Below are positions 26,423 through 33,924 of a stretch of 34,025 bases of DNA, piece after piece. The notes beneath the pieces are model-generated. The model was given only the letters and a program-made list of their open reading frames with translations, did no database searches and was not told where the DNA came from. The DNA lies in contig JAUSAZ010000081.1 in assembly GCA_030652255.1 (NCBI GenBank), forward strand, positions 1-34,025. The letters run 5' to 3'. How positions within the stretch are numbered: position 1 is the stretch's first letter; each line of letters opens with the position of its first letter. The DNA comes from Myxococcales bacterium (GTDB taxonomy: Bacteria > Myxococcota_A > Polyangia > Polyangiales > Ga0077539). Position numbers and translations under genes: made by a program.

Positions 26423-27323
26423 GTACATCGCAGCGGGGGTGATCGGCGTCGGGCTGACGGCCTTCACGGTGTGGGCGTGGCCGGCGCGGGAGGAGCTCGA
26501 GCCGCGGGTGGCCCAGGGGAACGCGGCCTTCGCGCAGCGGGAGTTTCCGCAGGCGCTGGGGCACTACGAGGCGGCGCCGGGGGACGGTCCGCGCAACGCG
26601 GGCGTGCACGCCAACCGGGGCCTGGCGAAGTTCAGGGTGCTGCTGGCGCCGGGGGACGGCGGGGTGCTGCCCGAGGTGGTGGGCGACGCGGCGGTGCCCG
26701 AAGGGTACTCCGGGGCGCAGGACGAGATCAGGAACGCCGCGCGGGGCATGGCGGGCGCGCCGATGGAGGACATCGACGCGCAGGTGCGGGCGAGGGCGCA
26801 GTACAACCTGGGCAACACCTTCTTCGCGGAGCACTCGTGGCGCAACGCGATCGATGCGTACAAGGAAGCCCTGCGGCTGCGGCCCGGGTGGGTGGACGCG
26901 GCGTGGAACCTCGACCTGGCGCGGCGTCGCAAGGAAGAGGAGGAGCACCCCGACGCGGGTCCCGACGCGGGCCAGGATGCGTCGCAGGACGCCAGCCAGG
27001 ATGCGAGCAGCGACGCGCCGTCGGGTGACAGCGGCGGTGGCGGCGACGGCGGCGGACAGGGCGACGGCGGCGGTCAGCAGGGCGACAGCGGCGGCCAGCA
27101 GGGCAACGACGCCGGGTCGAACGGAGACAGCGGGTCGAACGGGGATGAGCCCGACGCGGGCGCTCCGCCGCCGCAGCAGCAGGACGGGGGCGGGGTTCCG
27201 CCGCCGCCGCCGCAGTCGCTGGCCCCATTGGATCAGCTGGAGCGCAACGCGCAGGACCTGCAGCAGATGATGCTGCGGCGACGCGCGGGGCAGACGGCGC
27301 GGAACCCGGACGACGAGCGGTAG
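26415..27323 (+). CDS. TPR protein of the Bat operon (BatC-like)
   Basis: A 302-aa protein starting at GTG (MRAYIAAGVIGVGLTAFTVW), an N-terminal signal or anchor. TPR-like helices lie near 31-55 (RVAQGNAAFAQREFPQALGH) and clearly at 127-160 (AQYNLGNTFFAEHSWRNAID). After residue 175 it becomes a long acidic Asp/Gly/Gln/Ser-rich linker with PPPPP, ending in a basic helix (LDQLERNAQDLQQMMLRRRA). In Bat operons the TPR protein follows BatB and scaffolds the complex. The start follows the right copy of the 30-bp repeat. Confidence 0.82.
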   Translation: MRAYIAAGVIGVGLTAFTVWAWPAREELEPRVAQGNAAFAQREFPQALGHYEAAPGDGPRNAGVHANRGLAKFRVLLAPGDGGVLPEVVGDAAVPEGYSGAQDEIRNAARGMAGAPMEDIDAQVRARAQYNLGNTFFAEHSWRNAIDAYKEALRLRPGWVDAAWNLDLARRRKEEEEHPDAGPDAGQDASQDASQDASSDAPSGDSGGGGDGGGQGDGGGQQGDSGGQQGNDAGSNGDSGSNGDEPDAGAPPPQQQDGGGVPPPPPQSLAPLDQLERNAQDLQQMMLRRRAGQTARNPDDER

Positions 27324-27346
27324 GCGGGCGAGCGGTAGGCGACGGG

Positions 27347-27559
27347 CTATCGGGCCGGGTCGCTGGGGTCGGGGTCGGGCGTTGGGGGCCGTGGGCGACG
27401 GCGCTTCGGAGCAGGGGGCTTCGGAGCGCCCGCGGCGTGGAGGAGCTCGCGGAGGGCCTCTTCGAGCACCGGGCGGCGTTCGGCGGGCATCTCGCGGAGG
27501 GCCCACTCGGCGGCCGGGTGGATGAGGTGCTGCAGGCTGGCGCGGCGCATGGCCGTCAC
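27347..27559 (-). CDS. Small basic-tailed protein, probably truncated at its 5' end
   Basis: A 70-aa frame from ATG at 27559: a helical part (ASLQHLIHPAAEWALREMPA, then VLEEALRELLHAAG) and a Pro/Arg/Lys-rich tail. Protein-like sequence continues upstream of this ATG (SIDHLTPAELRKAV, near 27566-27607) without any start codon except a GTG at 27565. It then runs into the attC-like half-site and a stop. This suggests the original 5' end was lost when the cassette array joined here. It is convergent with the TPR gene. Family not recognised. Confidence 0.5.
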   Translation of the reverse strand: MTAMRRASLQHLIHPAAEWALREMPAERRPVLEEALRELLHAAGAPKPPAPKRRRPRPPTPDPDPSDPAR

Positions 27560-27589
27560 GGCCTTGCGGAGTTCGGCCGGGGTCAGGTG

Positions 27590-27631
27590 ATCGATGGAGG
27601 GGGAGCGGTCGACACCATCGGCCTGCCAGGC
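27590..27631 (-). other. attC-like half-site at the left end of the array
   Basis: On the minus strand GGCCGATGGTG, then (T)CGACCGCTCCC, matches the left arm of the other two sites, but the R'' box reads GCCTGGC rather than RYYYAAC and the partner arm is missing, replaced by host coding sequence. It is best read as the remnant of the last cassette's site after a deletion or a non-canonical insertion. Confidence 0.38.
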
Positions 27632-27649
27632 AGTCTCATGCCTGATGCC

Positions 27650-28078
27650 TCAATCCTTCGGGGGATGCCAACCTGCTACAACCCACGCCCGCCGCGCTTC
27701 GACCACTTCGACACGGTTCAGTCGCAAGGCGGCGACCGTGGCTCTGCCAGTCCCTGTCTTGCCGACGATCATGTCCCCTTCTGCACTCCACCCGAAGTGA
27801 TCCAGCCAGATCAGCCGACGGGGGTCGAAGAGCCGCACGACCTCCCCCGTACTCGGGTCAGGAGCAGCGATCCGATTGCCCTTGTGATCGTTGCACATCG
27901 AGCATGCGAGCCAGAGGTTCTCCCTCGCGGTTGGACCGCCGAGGGACTCGGGGATGATGTGGTCGATTTCCATCGGCGTGCCCGTGACGAACGCCGAGGT
28001 CAGACAATAGCCACAACGGTGGCGCGCCTCTTTGGCGACCTGCTCACGCAGCGCCTTCGCGATGTGGCTACGGCTCAT
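27650..28078 (-). CDS. HNH endonuclease
   Basis: A 142-aa nuclease of the HNH family with zinc-binding Cys pairs CGYC (22-25) and CSMC (59-62). The catalytic region is EIDHIIPESLGGPTARENLW (Asp39-His40, Asn54) followed by NDHKGN (Asn63, His65). The C-terminal part (DPRRLIWLDHFGWSAEGDMI) is typical of short stand-alone HNH proteins. It would cut DNA with a metal at the HNH centre. ATG at 28078 lies inside the end of the preceding small gene (11-bp overlap), so the two are coupled. In a cassette array it may serve defence or addiction; this is inferred. Confidence 0.88.
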   Translation of the reverse strand: MSRSHIAKALREQVAKEARHRCGYCLTSAFVTGTPMEIDHIIPESLGGPTARENLWLACSMCNDHKGNRIAAPDPSTGEVVRLFDPRRLIWLDHFGWSAEGDMIVGKTGTGRATVAALRLNRVEVVEARRAWVVAGWHPPKD

Positions 28079-28487
28079 GCCCCTCGAGCAGTCCCGAGAC
28101 GTCATGACCACGCTGCTTCAGCAAGGCCGCAGATCGAGCGCGGACCAGCATGGTTCGCGTATACTCATTCATCAGCGTCGCGAGAGCTTCAATCTCCGAC
28201 GCCGAGAGCCCTTCGCTCTGGCGCTTCTGATGAAACTCCTCAATCTCGGCGGCCCTCTCTGCGGCAAGACTCTGCCTGGCTGCCCGCCATAGATCTGCGT
28301 CCTCCAGCAGGTGCAGGGCGGAGATCGCGTCGGCCATGTCCGCCGGCAGTTCGCCAGGTTCGTCCAGACTGGTCGCCACGGCGTCAACAAGTTCGGCCTC
28401 GACCGTACGGTGGGTCCTGGTCGCGCGCCGTGCCAGTCGCTCATAGAGCGGCCCCGGGAGATTCACGGTCACTGCTTGAGCTGTCAT
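28068..28487 (-). CDS. Small RHH/antitoxin-like protein coupled to the HNH gene
   Basis: A 139-aa product whose N-terminus (MTAQAVTVNLPGPLYERLAR, then RATRTHRTVEAELVDAVATS) has the beta strand then two helices expected of a ribbon-helix-helix DNA-binding or antitoxin domain. The rest is helical and charged, with two long helices (WRAARQSLAAERAAEIEEFH and LSASEIEALATLMNEYTRTM) that may be coiled. It overlaps the HNH gene by 11 bp. The pair looks like a regulator/antidote plus nuclease cassette. It starts 75 bp after the attC-like site upstream. Confidence 0.72.
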   Translation of the reverse strand: MTAQAVTVNLPGPLYERLARRATRTHRTVEAELVDAVATSLDEPGELPADMADAISALHLLEDADLWRAARQSLAAERAAEIEEFHQKRQSEGLSASEIEALATLMNEYTRTMLVRARSAALLKQRGHDVSGLLEGHEP

Positions 28488-28561
28488 ACCGGTGTCTTAC
28501 TCCGAATCGCAGAGAGGAGCGAGCGACGCCGATTCTGTCCGCACATCCGACCCGTCCGACG

Positions 28562-28644
28562 GCCCACCGGTCTGCCGCCGCCATGGGCGGGCCGATCCTT
28601 CCTCCGAATGAGCGGGAGCGGTCGGCACCATCGGCTTGTTGGGT
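28562..28644 (-). other. attC-like recombination site 2 (one arm degraded)
   Basis: On the minus strand R'' is ACCCAAC (28638-28644), which fits RYYYAAC, followed by the shared arm AAGCCGATGGTGCCGACCGC. The partner arm keeps GCGGCGGCA but has lost the GCCGAT-pairing segment. Its R' box (28562-28568) is GGTGGGC, one base off GTTRRRY. It is probably a decayed or weakly active site. It separates the 111-aa gene from the RHH/HNH pair. Confidence 0.5.
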
Positions 28645-28658
28645 GGCGCCGCCACGGC

Positions 28659-28994
28659 TCATGTCTCGCGTGGGTTGGGAGGCTCCGTCTTGAACAGCCG
28701 TCGGAGCCACGACCCATAGGCCCACTTGCGCCACGTTGCCATCGTAGCGGCGTATCCGACGAACGCTGCCTCATCGGTAAATAGCTCGGTTTCGTGCTCG
28801 CCTGCGGTGTCAGTCAGAGAGACCTCCGCGAAAGGAAACGTTCGCAGCAACTCGTCTTTCAAGGCCATAGCTGCTTCGCGAGTGTCGAACGCCGGCTGAA
28901 AGGGCACTGCACCCGAACAGCGTTTTCCGCGCGAGTCCAAGACGATGACCGTCTCAACCTCGGCGACGAGCAGGGTGTAGCGCCCTTTATCCAT
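28659..28994 (-). CDS. Unknown 111-aa cassette protein
   Basis: A 111-aa protein with no recognisable family, starting MDKGRYTLLVAEVETVIVLD. A beta-rich first half is followed by helices (AFDTREAAMALKDELLRTFP) and a basic, Trp-rich C-terminal helix (ATWRKWAYGSWLRRLFKTEP). GGAG precedes the ATG at a good ribosome-site distance. It occupies a whole space between two attC-like sites and starts 53 bp after the R' box at 29048-29054, the usual position for a cassette gene. Confidence 0.7.
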   Translation of the reverse strand: MDKGRYTLLVAEVETVIVLDSRGKRCSGAVPFQPAFDTREAAMALKDELLRTFPFAEVSLTDTAGEHETELFTDEAAFVGYAATMATWRKWAYGSWLRRLFKTEPPNPRET

Positions 28995-29047
28995 CGCTAC
29001 TCCGAGCCCTCGTAAGGTCCGCCGTCATGAGAACCCGATGTGTGTCC

Positions 29048-29138
29048 GCCCAACGACTGGCCGATGTGCCGCCGCATCGGGTGACGCGGGTTGTCGGCGG
29101 GTGAAGCGGGAGCGGTCGGCACCATCGGCTTGTTAGGA
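29048..29138 (-). other. attC-like recombination site 1 (well formed)
   Basis: On the minus strand the site runs TCCTAAC (29132-29138) ... GTTGGGC (29048-29054), 91 nt. CCTAAC pairs with GTTGGG (one G.T pair). After a short unpaired spacer (AA opposite CAGTC), GCCGAT pairs with ATCGGC, then one bulged G, GTGCCG with CGGCAC, one bulged A, and CCGC with GCGG, closing on a 36-nt terminal structure. An unpaired spacer plus two extrahelical bases is the hallmark of integron attC folding. The R'' first base (T) departs from RYYYAAC. Confidence 0.68.
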
Positions 29139-29197
29139 CAAGCGCCATTGGACACGATGCTCTATGTGCTCGACGTGCACTCCGTCGCGGAGAACGG

Positions 29198-31966
29198 CTA
29201 TGGTTCACCTTCTACGTCGCTAGCGTCTACAGGGCCGCCTTCAGGCGACATCTCCGCGTAAAGATCGAAGAGGGTCTCTAGTCGTTCAAGATCCGTGGTG
29301 AAGCGTCGCCGTGGAGCGAATGCAGACTCAACGGCGACGTCTAGCTTTTTATGTGCTTTCGAAACATCATCAGGCATGAAGTCGGGCTGGTAGAGTACTG
29401 ACAGTGGCGTAGACGCGTGATTCGCCCGAGCTTGCAGCAACCCATCACCCGCCTTCTGAATGGCCTCGATTTTCCGCGTCTCGGTCTTTGGAAACGGAAA
29501 GCTCGTGTATACGAGCTGCGAAAAGCGGAGGCGCGATTCGAGAGCCCCTCCGATATTTCGCAACCAAACAATAAACATGCGAGACGAAAGCAAGCCAAAG
29601 AGTATTCCGTCGGGGTCATTCGCCGTAAACAGCTGATTAGACGCAATGACAGACGGCTCAAGATGTCCAACGGTAAACCAGAGCCGGTTCTCAGAGACGA
29701 GACTCGGAACTGCTAGGTACTTTGTGGTCGGCTGCGGGACACGAAAGAACCGATATGGGCGGTCCGCATACTTGCGCGTGTCTGCAGCACTTGAGGCGAG
29801 ACGAAACTTGCGAACGCTCGCGACACGAGTCTTTATGAAAGATGATCGCGATGCCTCGGTGAGATCACCTTCTTCAATCCACAGGCACCAGCGCTTCTTG
29901 CCGTCCAGCAACTCGTCCGTGCCGATGTACTCACGCACATACTTCATGGCAATTGGGTCGCCGTTGGGCAGGTCCTTTTGGGTAAGAACTAAAAAGCCGC
30001 CATCCGCTGGTTTGTTGCCGTAACTTACGTGCGGGATATGGTGGCCGATGGGTTCGCGCCATGCGCGAACTAGCAGATTGCCCCGAGGCAATAGGTAAGG
30101 ATTGATCTGCGCAACCCTTCGCTCAACCGGATCTCCATCCGCTTTCTCGTATTCCCATAGCCGCTTTGGTCGATCCGAAGGTCCGATGCTGAAGACTATG
30201 ATCACAACATGGACGGCGGCTCTCCCCGAGGCTTCGTTGCGCCACTTGAATGTACGATGAGCCGCCTCGATTTCTACCCCCATGCTGAGCATCGGCCCCC
30301 AGATTCTGGCAACCTGCTCCCCCTGCGTAATCGAATTCGTTGACACGAAAGCACTGCGCGGCTTGTTCTTTCCCGCTTTCATGTAAGCAGCGGCCTTCCA
30401 ATGCCATCCGCTGACATAGTCAAGCCAACGTGCATAGTGCTCACCCCACACGAACCGAAGATCTTCGGTTTGCTGAGGCGTTCGATTCGCTTGTCCGAGA
30501 AAGGGGGGGTTGCCGAAGATGTAGGATGCTTTGTCCGCGGGAAGTAGTTCGCTCCAGTTCGTGCGGAGTGCGTTTGCGACCGCAATATGAGGCGACGCGG
30601 GGATCGGGAATCGAGCATAGTGCTGCCCAAACTCGCGAGACACCTCCCGATTGCAGAGGTGATCCATCAGGTACAGTGCTGTGCGGGCAATCTTTGCGGG
30701 GAACTCTTCAATCTCGATACCATAAAACTGATCAACTCGGACACGGCATTCGATCGTGATGTCGATCAGTTGCTGGGCTGCTTTTCCTTCTCGTGTGCGA
30801 AGACGTCGCAACGCCTCGGTTTCGAGCCCGCGTAGCTCGCGGTACGCGATCACAAGAAAATTTCCACAGCCACACGCGGGGTCGAGGAAAGTCAGCTTAG
30901 TAAGCCCATTCAGAAATGCGCGAAGCTTTGGCTTCGAGTCCGCCTTTTCCAGTGCCTCCTTCAAGTCGTCGAGGAAGAGCGGGCCAATAGTCTTGAGGAT
31001 GTTTCCTTCCGTCGTATAGTGCGCCCCAAGTTGACGCCGCTCCGTGGCACTCATTACATTCTGGAACATCGATCCAAAGATGGCAGGAGAAATCGCAGTC
31101 CAGTTAAACCGGCATGCCTCCAGAAGTGCATCGCGCGCAGCAGCTGTGCACGTGGCAACAGGCAAGGCTTCAAAGAAGAGATCGCCATTGATATAGGTGA
31201 ACTGCGCCACCTGCTCGTCAAGTTTGCGAGGGCGGTCCGCGATTGGAGTATTCAGAATCTGGAAGAGGTAAGCGAGCTGAGAGCCAAGGTCAGAACCGTC
31301 CTCTCGGGTCATTGATGCGACCCAAGTATGGAACGCTCCGCGGTTGTCCCAGACACCCGTATCATCCGCGAAAAGGCAGAATAGAATTCGAGTGAGCCAC
31401 TCGCGAAGGGCGTGCTCAGGGAAACCGTTGCCTCTCAGTTCGACATGGAGTACTCGCATCTTCTCAGTAGCTGCGAGATTGGCGTCTTCCTCACTATCGA
31501 ATTTCTGGTTCGGATCCGGATGACCGGCAAGCCACCAGAAAAGCTCGAGATTATCGGCAAGGTCGGGGAGTGCGAATTGCCCCTTCTTTCGTGATCGAAG
31601 GTCCTCCCAGGCAAATCGCTTGAAGTCGCAGGTGACGAGGAGCCAAGGATGCTCGGCCTTCCGAAGGTTTGGCAGGTAGTCGTAGAGTTGCTTCATTGCC
31701 TTTCCCAAGTCCTCGCCTGCGGACTTGTGCTCTACTGCCATTTGCCCAGGATAGAGGAGGTCCATCCAGCCATGCCGTCCCGTTGTTGTTCGCTGTGCAA
31801 GACGCTCGAACACCGCGACCTGCACACGGTCGAGACCGAAAATGGCAAAAAATTCATTCCAGAATGTCTGCCGTTCGCCCTGCTCGCTTGAAGCCGAGGC
31901 AAATCGCAGAGAAAAGGCTCGGGCGCGGTTGCGAAGTTCAGATCGACTGAGATCGGCGGTGGGCAT
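29198..31966 (-). CDS. MmeI-like restriction-modification fusion (type IIL/IIG)
   Basis: A 922-aa single-chain enzyme. The N-terminal nuclease has a PD-ExK-type centre, MDLLYPGQMAVEHKS (Asp69, Glu79-His-Lys81). A helical spacer follows, then an adenine methyltransferase with motif I DPACGCGNFL (362-371) and motif IV NPPF (486-489), and a C-terminal target-recognition and helical region. MmeI-type enzymes methylate one strand and cleave about 20 bp away, with specificity in one polypeptide. The start at ATG 31966 is supported by GAGGA 5 nt before it; a GTG at 31987 is possible. Codon use is distinctly less GC-rich than the surroundings, indicating recent transfer. No separate methylase or specificity gene is needed or seen. 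Confidence 0.9.
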   Translation of the reverse strand: MPTADLSRSELRNRARAFSLRFASASSEQGERQTFWNEFFAIFGLDRVQVAVFERLAQRTTTGRHGWMDLLYPGQMAVEHKSAGEDLGKAMKQLYDYLPNLRKAEHPWLLVTCDFKRFAWEDLRSRKKGQFALPDLADNLELFWWLAGHPDPNQKFDSEEDANLAATEKMRVLHVELRGNGFPEHALREWLTRILFCLFADDTGVWDNRGAFHTWVASMTREDGSDLGSQLAYLFQILNTPIADRPRKLDEQVAQFTYINGDLFFEALPVATCTAAARDALLEACRFNWTAISPAIFGSMFQNVMSATERRQLGAHYTTEGNILKTIGPLFLDDLKEALEKADSKPKLRAFLNGLTKLTFLDPACGCGNFLVIAYRELRGLETEALRRLRTREGKAAQQLIDITIECRVRVDQFYGIEIEEFPAKIARTALYLMDHLCNREVSREFGQHYARFPIPASPHIAVANALRTNWSELLPADKASYIFGNPPFLGQANRTPQQTEDLRFVWGEHYARWLDYVSGWHWKAAAYMKAGKNKPRSAFVSTNSITQGEQVARIWGPMLSMGVEIEAAHRTFKWRNEASGRAAVHVVIIVFSIGPSDRPKRLWEYEKADGDPVERRVAQINPYLLPRGNLLVRAWREPIGHHIPHVSYGNKPADGGFLVLTQKDLPNGDPIAMKYVREYIGTDELLDGKKRWCLWIEEGDLTEASRSSFIKTRVASVRKFRLASSAADTRKYADRPYRFFRVPQPTTKYLAVPSLVSENRLWFTVGHLEPSVIASNQLFTANDPDGILFGLLSSRMFIVWLRNIGGALESRLRFSQLVYTSFPFPKTETRKIEAIQKAGDGLLQARANHASTPLSVLYQPDFMPDDVSKAHKKLDVAVESAFAPRRRFTTDLERLETLFDLYAEMSPEGGPVDASDVEGEP

Positions 31967-32545
31967 GGATGTCCTCGTGACGTGCACGCTCTACCATAGA
32001 TGAAATGGAAATAGAACAGCGCCTTTGCTCGAATTGCGGATCTCTACTCCTTGACGTGTTTTGTATTGATTGGCCAGTCACGACATTTCGAACGATGATC
32101 ACGAAGCGGTTCGTGCCTTGACCCACACAAGAAAAGCGTGTGAATCTCTCCGACAGCGGTTTCAGCGTTGGCTGATATCCTGGCTTTCACTCTGCCAACT
32201 CATTCGTTCCGCCGATGATGGCTCCACCTAACATCTCATTCACCCGCACCCCGCTGCCGACCCGCCCTGGGATCATTCGCCCTGCCAACAACCATCCCCA
32301 TCCCCATCCCCATCGCCCTCCCCGCCCCTTCCATCCGCCGCCGCCTCGACCCTCTCACCCGCTGCCCGCTGCCCGCTCGCCCACGTCTCCCTACCAGCTA
32401 CGCCCGCCGCCCACCTTCCGTCAACGTCGCTGCTGCGCCCATCACTTTCCCCTTCCGCCGATCTCTTCCCCTCCCCTACGCTCGACCCGGTGCGTCTGCG
32501 CCCTGGTCATCACTCCAGCGCCGCGCCCACCCGGAGGGACCCCAT
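31967..32545. other. Intergenic region, AT-richer then C-rich (579 bp)
   Basis: From 31967 to about 32210 the base composition is like the R-M gene. From about 32240 it is C-rich and low-complexity (CCCCAT and CCG/CCT runs). No gene with convincing codon pattern is present on either strand. It contains an ACCTAAC at 32226-32232 and a G-quadruplex-prone hexamer run at 32292-32315. Promoters for the R-M gene and the 310-aa gene must lie here. Confidence 0.55.
32292..32315 (-). repeat. GGGGAT hexamer run, G-quadruplex-prone
   Basis: The plus strand reads CCATCCCCATCCCCATCCCC, so the minus strand carries several GGGGAT units in tandem, enough runs of G to form a quadruplex on that strand. It lies between the R-M gene and the 310-aa gene. 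Confidence 0.7.
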
Positions 32546-33478
32546 ATGCCAGTGACCATTCCCGCGAACATCGCTGATGTGACCGACCTCGCTGCGCTCA
32601 GCGCGGCGCTCGGGCCCGCGACCGAGGCCGAGGCCCGCGCCCTCGCGCCATCGAAGTCCGACGCGGCCCTCATCAAGCTCGGCAACACCGTCGCCACGCC
32701 GCGCATCGACGCCGACGCGCTCCGCCTCCTTCGCAGCGCGGCCTCGTTCTTCGCGACGGCGCCGGCTGCCTCTCGCGCGCGGGTCAACCTCTCCCCGGAT
32801 TTCATCCGCGTCGCGGCGTGGTCGGCCCTCCAGGGCCACGAGGCCTGGACCGCCATCGCCACCCGCACCGCCGCGGCCGGGACCACCGACGCGACGCGCG
32901 CCACGCAGTCCATGGAGAGGCTCGCCCACGCCCGCGCGCTGCGCGACCAGCTCGCCGAGGTCGTCGCCCAGGTCGGCGGAACCTCCGCCTGGCAGGTGAA
33001 GGTCACCGCCGCCGTGCGCCCCGGCGCCACCGGGATGCCCGAGGCGCGCGCCGACGTCGCCCTCGCCGCCCTCGCCGCCCTCGGCCGCACGCTGCTCGCC
33101 AGCAAGAGCCCCGACGTCCGCCAGCGCGCGGCCCTCTACGCGCTCGGTCCCGCGCAGCTCGACGAGGCCGAGAAGGTGGCCGCCGCCACCGCCGCCGTCG
33201 CGGGCCGCGCGAAGAGCCCCCGGAGCGTCGCGAAGCGCGCCACCGTCGACCGCTGGGACGGCCTCAACCTCACGATCCTGGAGCGCGTGACGCGGGCCTT
33301 CGGGCGGGCGAGCGCCGTCGACGCGACCATCCCGGCGCTGGACTTCGTGTCGCTGCGCTCTCGCACCAACGCCAAGGGCAAGGGCGACCCCGCGGCCCCG
33401 GCAGCCCCGACCCCTTCCCCCGGCAAGAAGCCGACGACCTCCGGCAACGGCCTCGCGCCCTCCGGCAACGACGCCTGA
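32546..33478 (+). CDS. Unknown 310-aa mostly helical protein
   Basis: A 310-aa product starting MPVTIPANIADVTDLAALSA, with GGAGGG placed before the ATG. It is largely helical and Ala-rich, with no signal peptide or clear membrane segment: SFFATAPAASRARVNLSPDF, TQSMERLAHARALRDQLAEV and ARADVALAALAALGRTLLAS. A DRWDGLNLTILERVTRAFGR segment lies near the end. The last 30 residues are low-complexity (PAAPAAPTPSPGKKPTTSGN, then GLAPSGNDA), matching a 7-residue/21-bp repeat that continues past the stop. Codon use is host-like. I do not recognise the family. Confidence 0.75.
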   Translation: MPVTIPANIADVTDLAALSAALGPATEAEARALAPSKSDAALIKLGNTVATPRIDADALRLLRSAASFFATAPAASRARVNLSPDFIRVAAWSALQGHEAWTAIATRTAAAGTTDATRATQSMERLAHARALRDQLAEVVAQVGGTSAWQVKVTAAVRPGATGMPEARADVALAALAALGRTLLASKSPDVRQRAALYALGPAQLDEAEKVAAATAAVAGRAKSPRSVAKRATVDRWDGLNLTILERVTRAFGRASAVDATIPALDFVSLRSRTNAKGKGDPAAPAAPTPSPGKKPTTSGNGLAPSGNDA

Positions 33479-33540
33479 ACCCCCGGCAACGACGCCCGGA
33501 CCCCCGGCAACGACGCCTGAACCCCCGGCGGAACCCTCGC
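33430..33540 (+). repeat. 21-bp tandem repeats crossing the stop of the 310-aa gene
   Basis: Units of the type CCCCGGCAACGACGCCTGAAC repeat with 21-bp period. The first two encode SGNGLAP and SGNDA of the upstream protein. After the TGA (33476-33478) the same unit continues as TPGNDAR-TPGNDA-stop-TPGG in the same frame. The gene end therefore sits inside the repeat. Confidence 0.85.
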
Positions 33541-33548
33541 GGAGCCCC

Positions 33549-33632
33549 GATGAGGGCCTCCCGAGCTCCGATGAAGGCCTCCGGAGCCCCGATGAGGGCC
33601 TCTGGAGCCCCGATGAGGGCCTCCGGAGGCGC
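33549..33632 (+). repeat. Four 21-bp tandem repeats
   Basis: Four consecutive units at 33549-33569, 33570-33590, 33591-33611 and 33612-33632, each like GATGAGGGCCTCCGGAGCCCC with one to three changes. The 21-bp period equals that of the preceding, unrelated unit. Confidence 0.9.
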
Positions 33633-33715
33633 ACGTCTCCTCCGCCTGCCAACCCCACCGTCGCCCCCGAAGGCGCACGTCTCCTCCGCCTGCCAACCCC
33701 ACCGTCGCCCCCGAA
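33628..33715 (+). repeat. Two perfect 44-bp tandem repeats
   Basis: The units at 33628-33671 and 33672-33715 are identical. With the repeats before them they fill most of the 446-bp stretch after the 310-aa gene; the remainder to about 33900 holds nothing I can identify. The 44-bp length is not a multiple of three, so this part is probably non-coding. Confidence 0.9.
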
Positions 33716-33924
33716 GGCGTTGACCGTTGATCGTCCGCCGCGCCCGTTGGCCCGGGGTTCACCGGTGGCCGATGGTCCCGGTCCAAGCGGTTCACCCCGG
33801 TCTACCAAAGGCCCACGTGATGTGCATCAACGCGCGGGCTCGATTGGCAGCCCCAGGATGCTGGCGAGAGTGCCGGGAATTCCCGCCAGTTTGATCAAGC
33901 CGATGGCCTGCGTTCGTGCGTTCT

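Larger units (their letters stand above)
27590..32232 (-). mobile_element. Putative integron gene-cassette array lacking an integrase
   Basis: Genes on the minus strand (R-M fusion; 111-aa unknown; small protein plus HNH pair) are separated by attC-like sites at 29048-29138 and 28562-28644, with a half-site at 27590-27631. Each cassette would be gene plus attC, with the next gene starting 50-75 bp after the site, as in integron cassettes. The right arm segment of sites one and two is identical over 30 bp (28611-28640, 29105-29134). The right boundary is unsure; an ACCTAAC at 32226-32232 could be a further R' box. No intI gene is in the window. The largest cassette, about 2.9-3.1 kb, is unusually long. 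Confidence 0.55.

Noticed and set aside
31938..32126. 62-codon minus-strand frame upstream of the R-M gene
   Set aside because: It has no ribosome site or domain and overlaps the R-M start; probably chance in AT-richer DNA.
32226..32232. ACCTAAC as the R' box of a further attC or attI
   Set aside because: No partner box or stem is visible nearby, so I do not list it as a site; it is used only as a tentative right limit.
32215..32577. 120-codon plus-strand frame rich in Pro and His
   Set aside because: It arises from CCCCAT and CCG/CCT low-complexity sequence; it has no ribosome site and overlaps the better supported 310-aa gene start.
33136..33795. Minus-strand frame through the tandem repeats after the 310-aa gene
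   Set aside because: Repeats of 44 bp would shift frame between copies, and it overlaps a plus-strand gene with better composition and a ribosome site.
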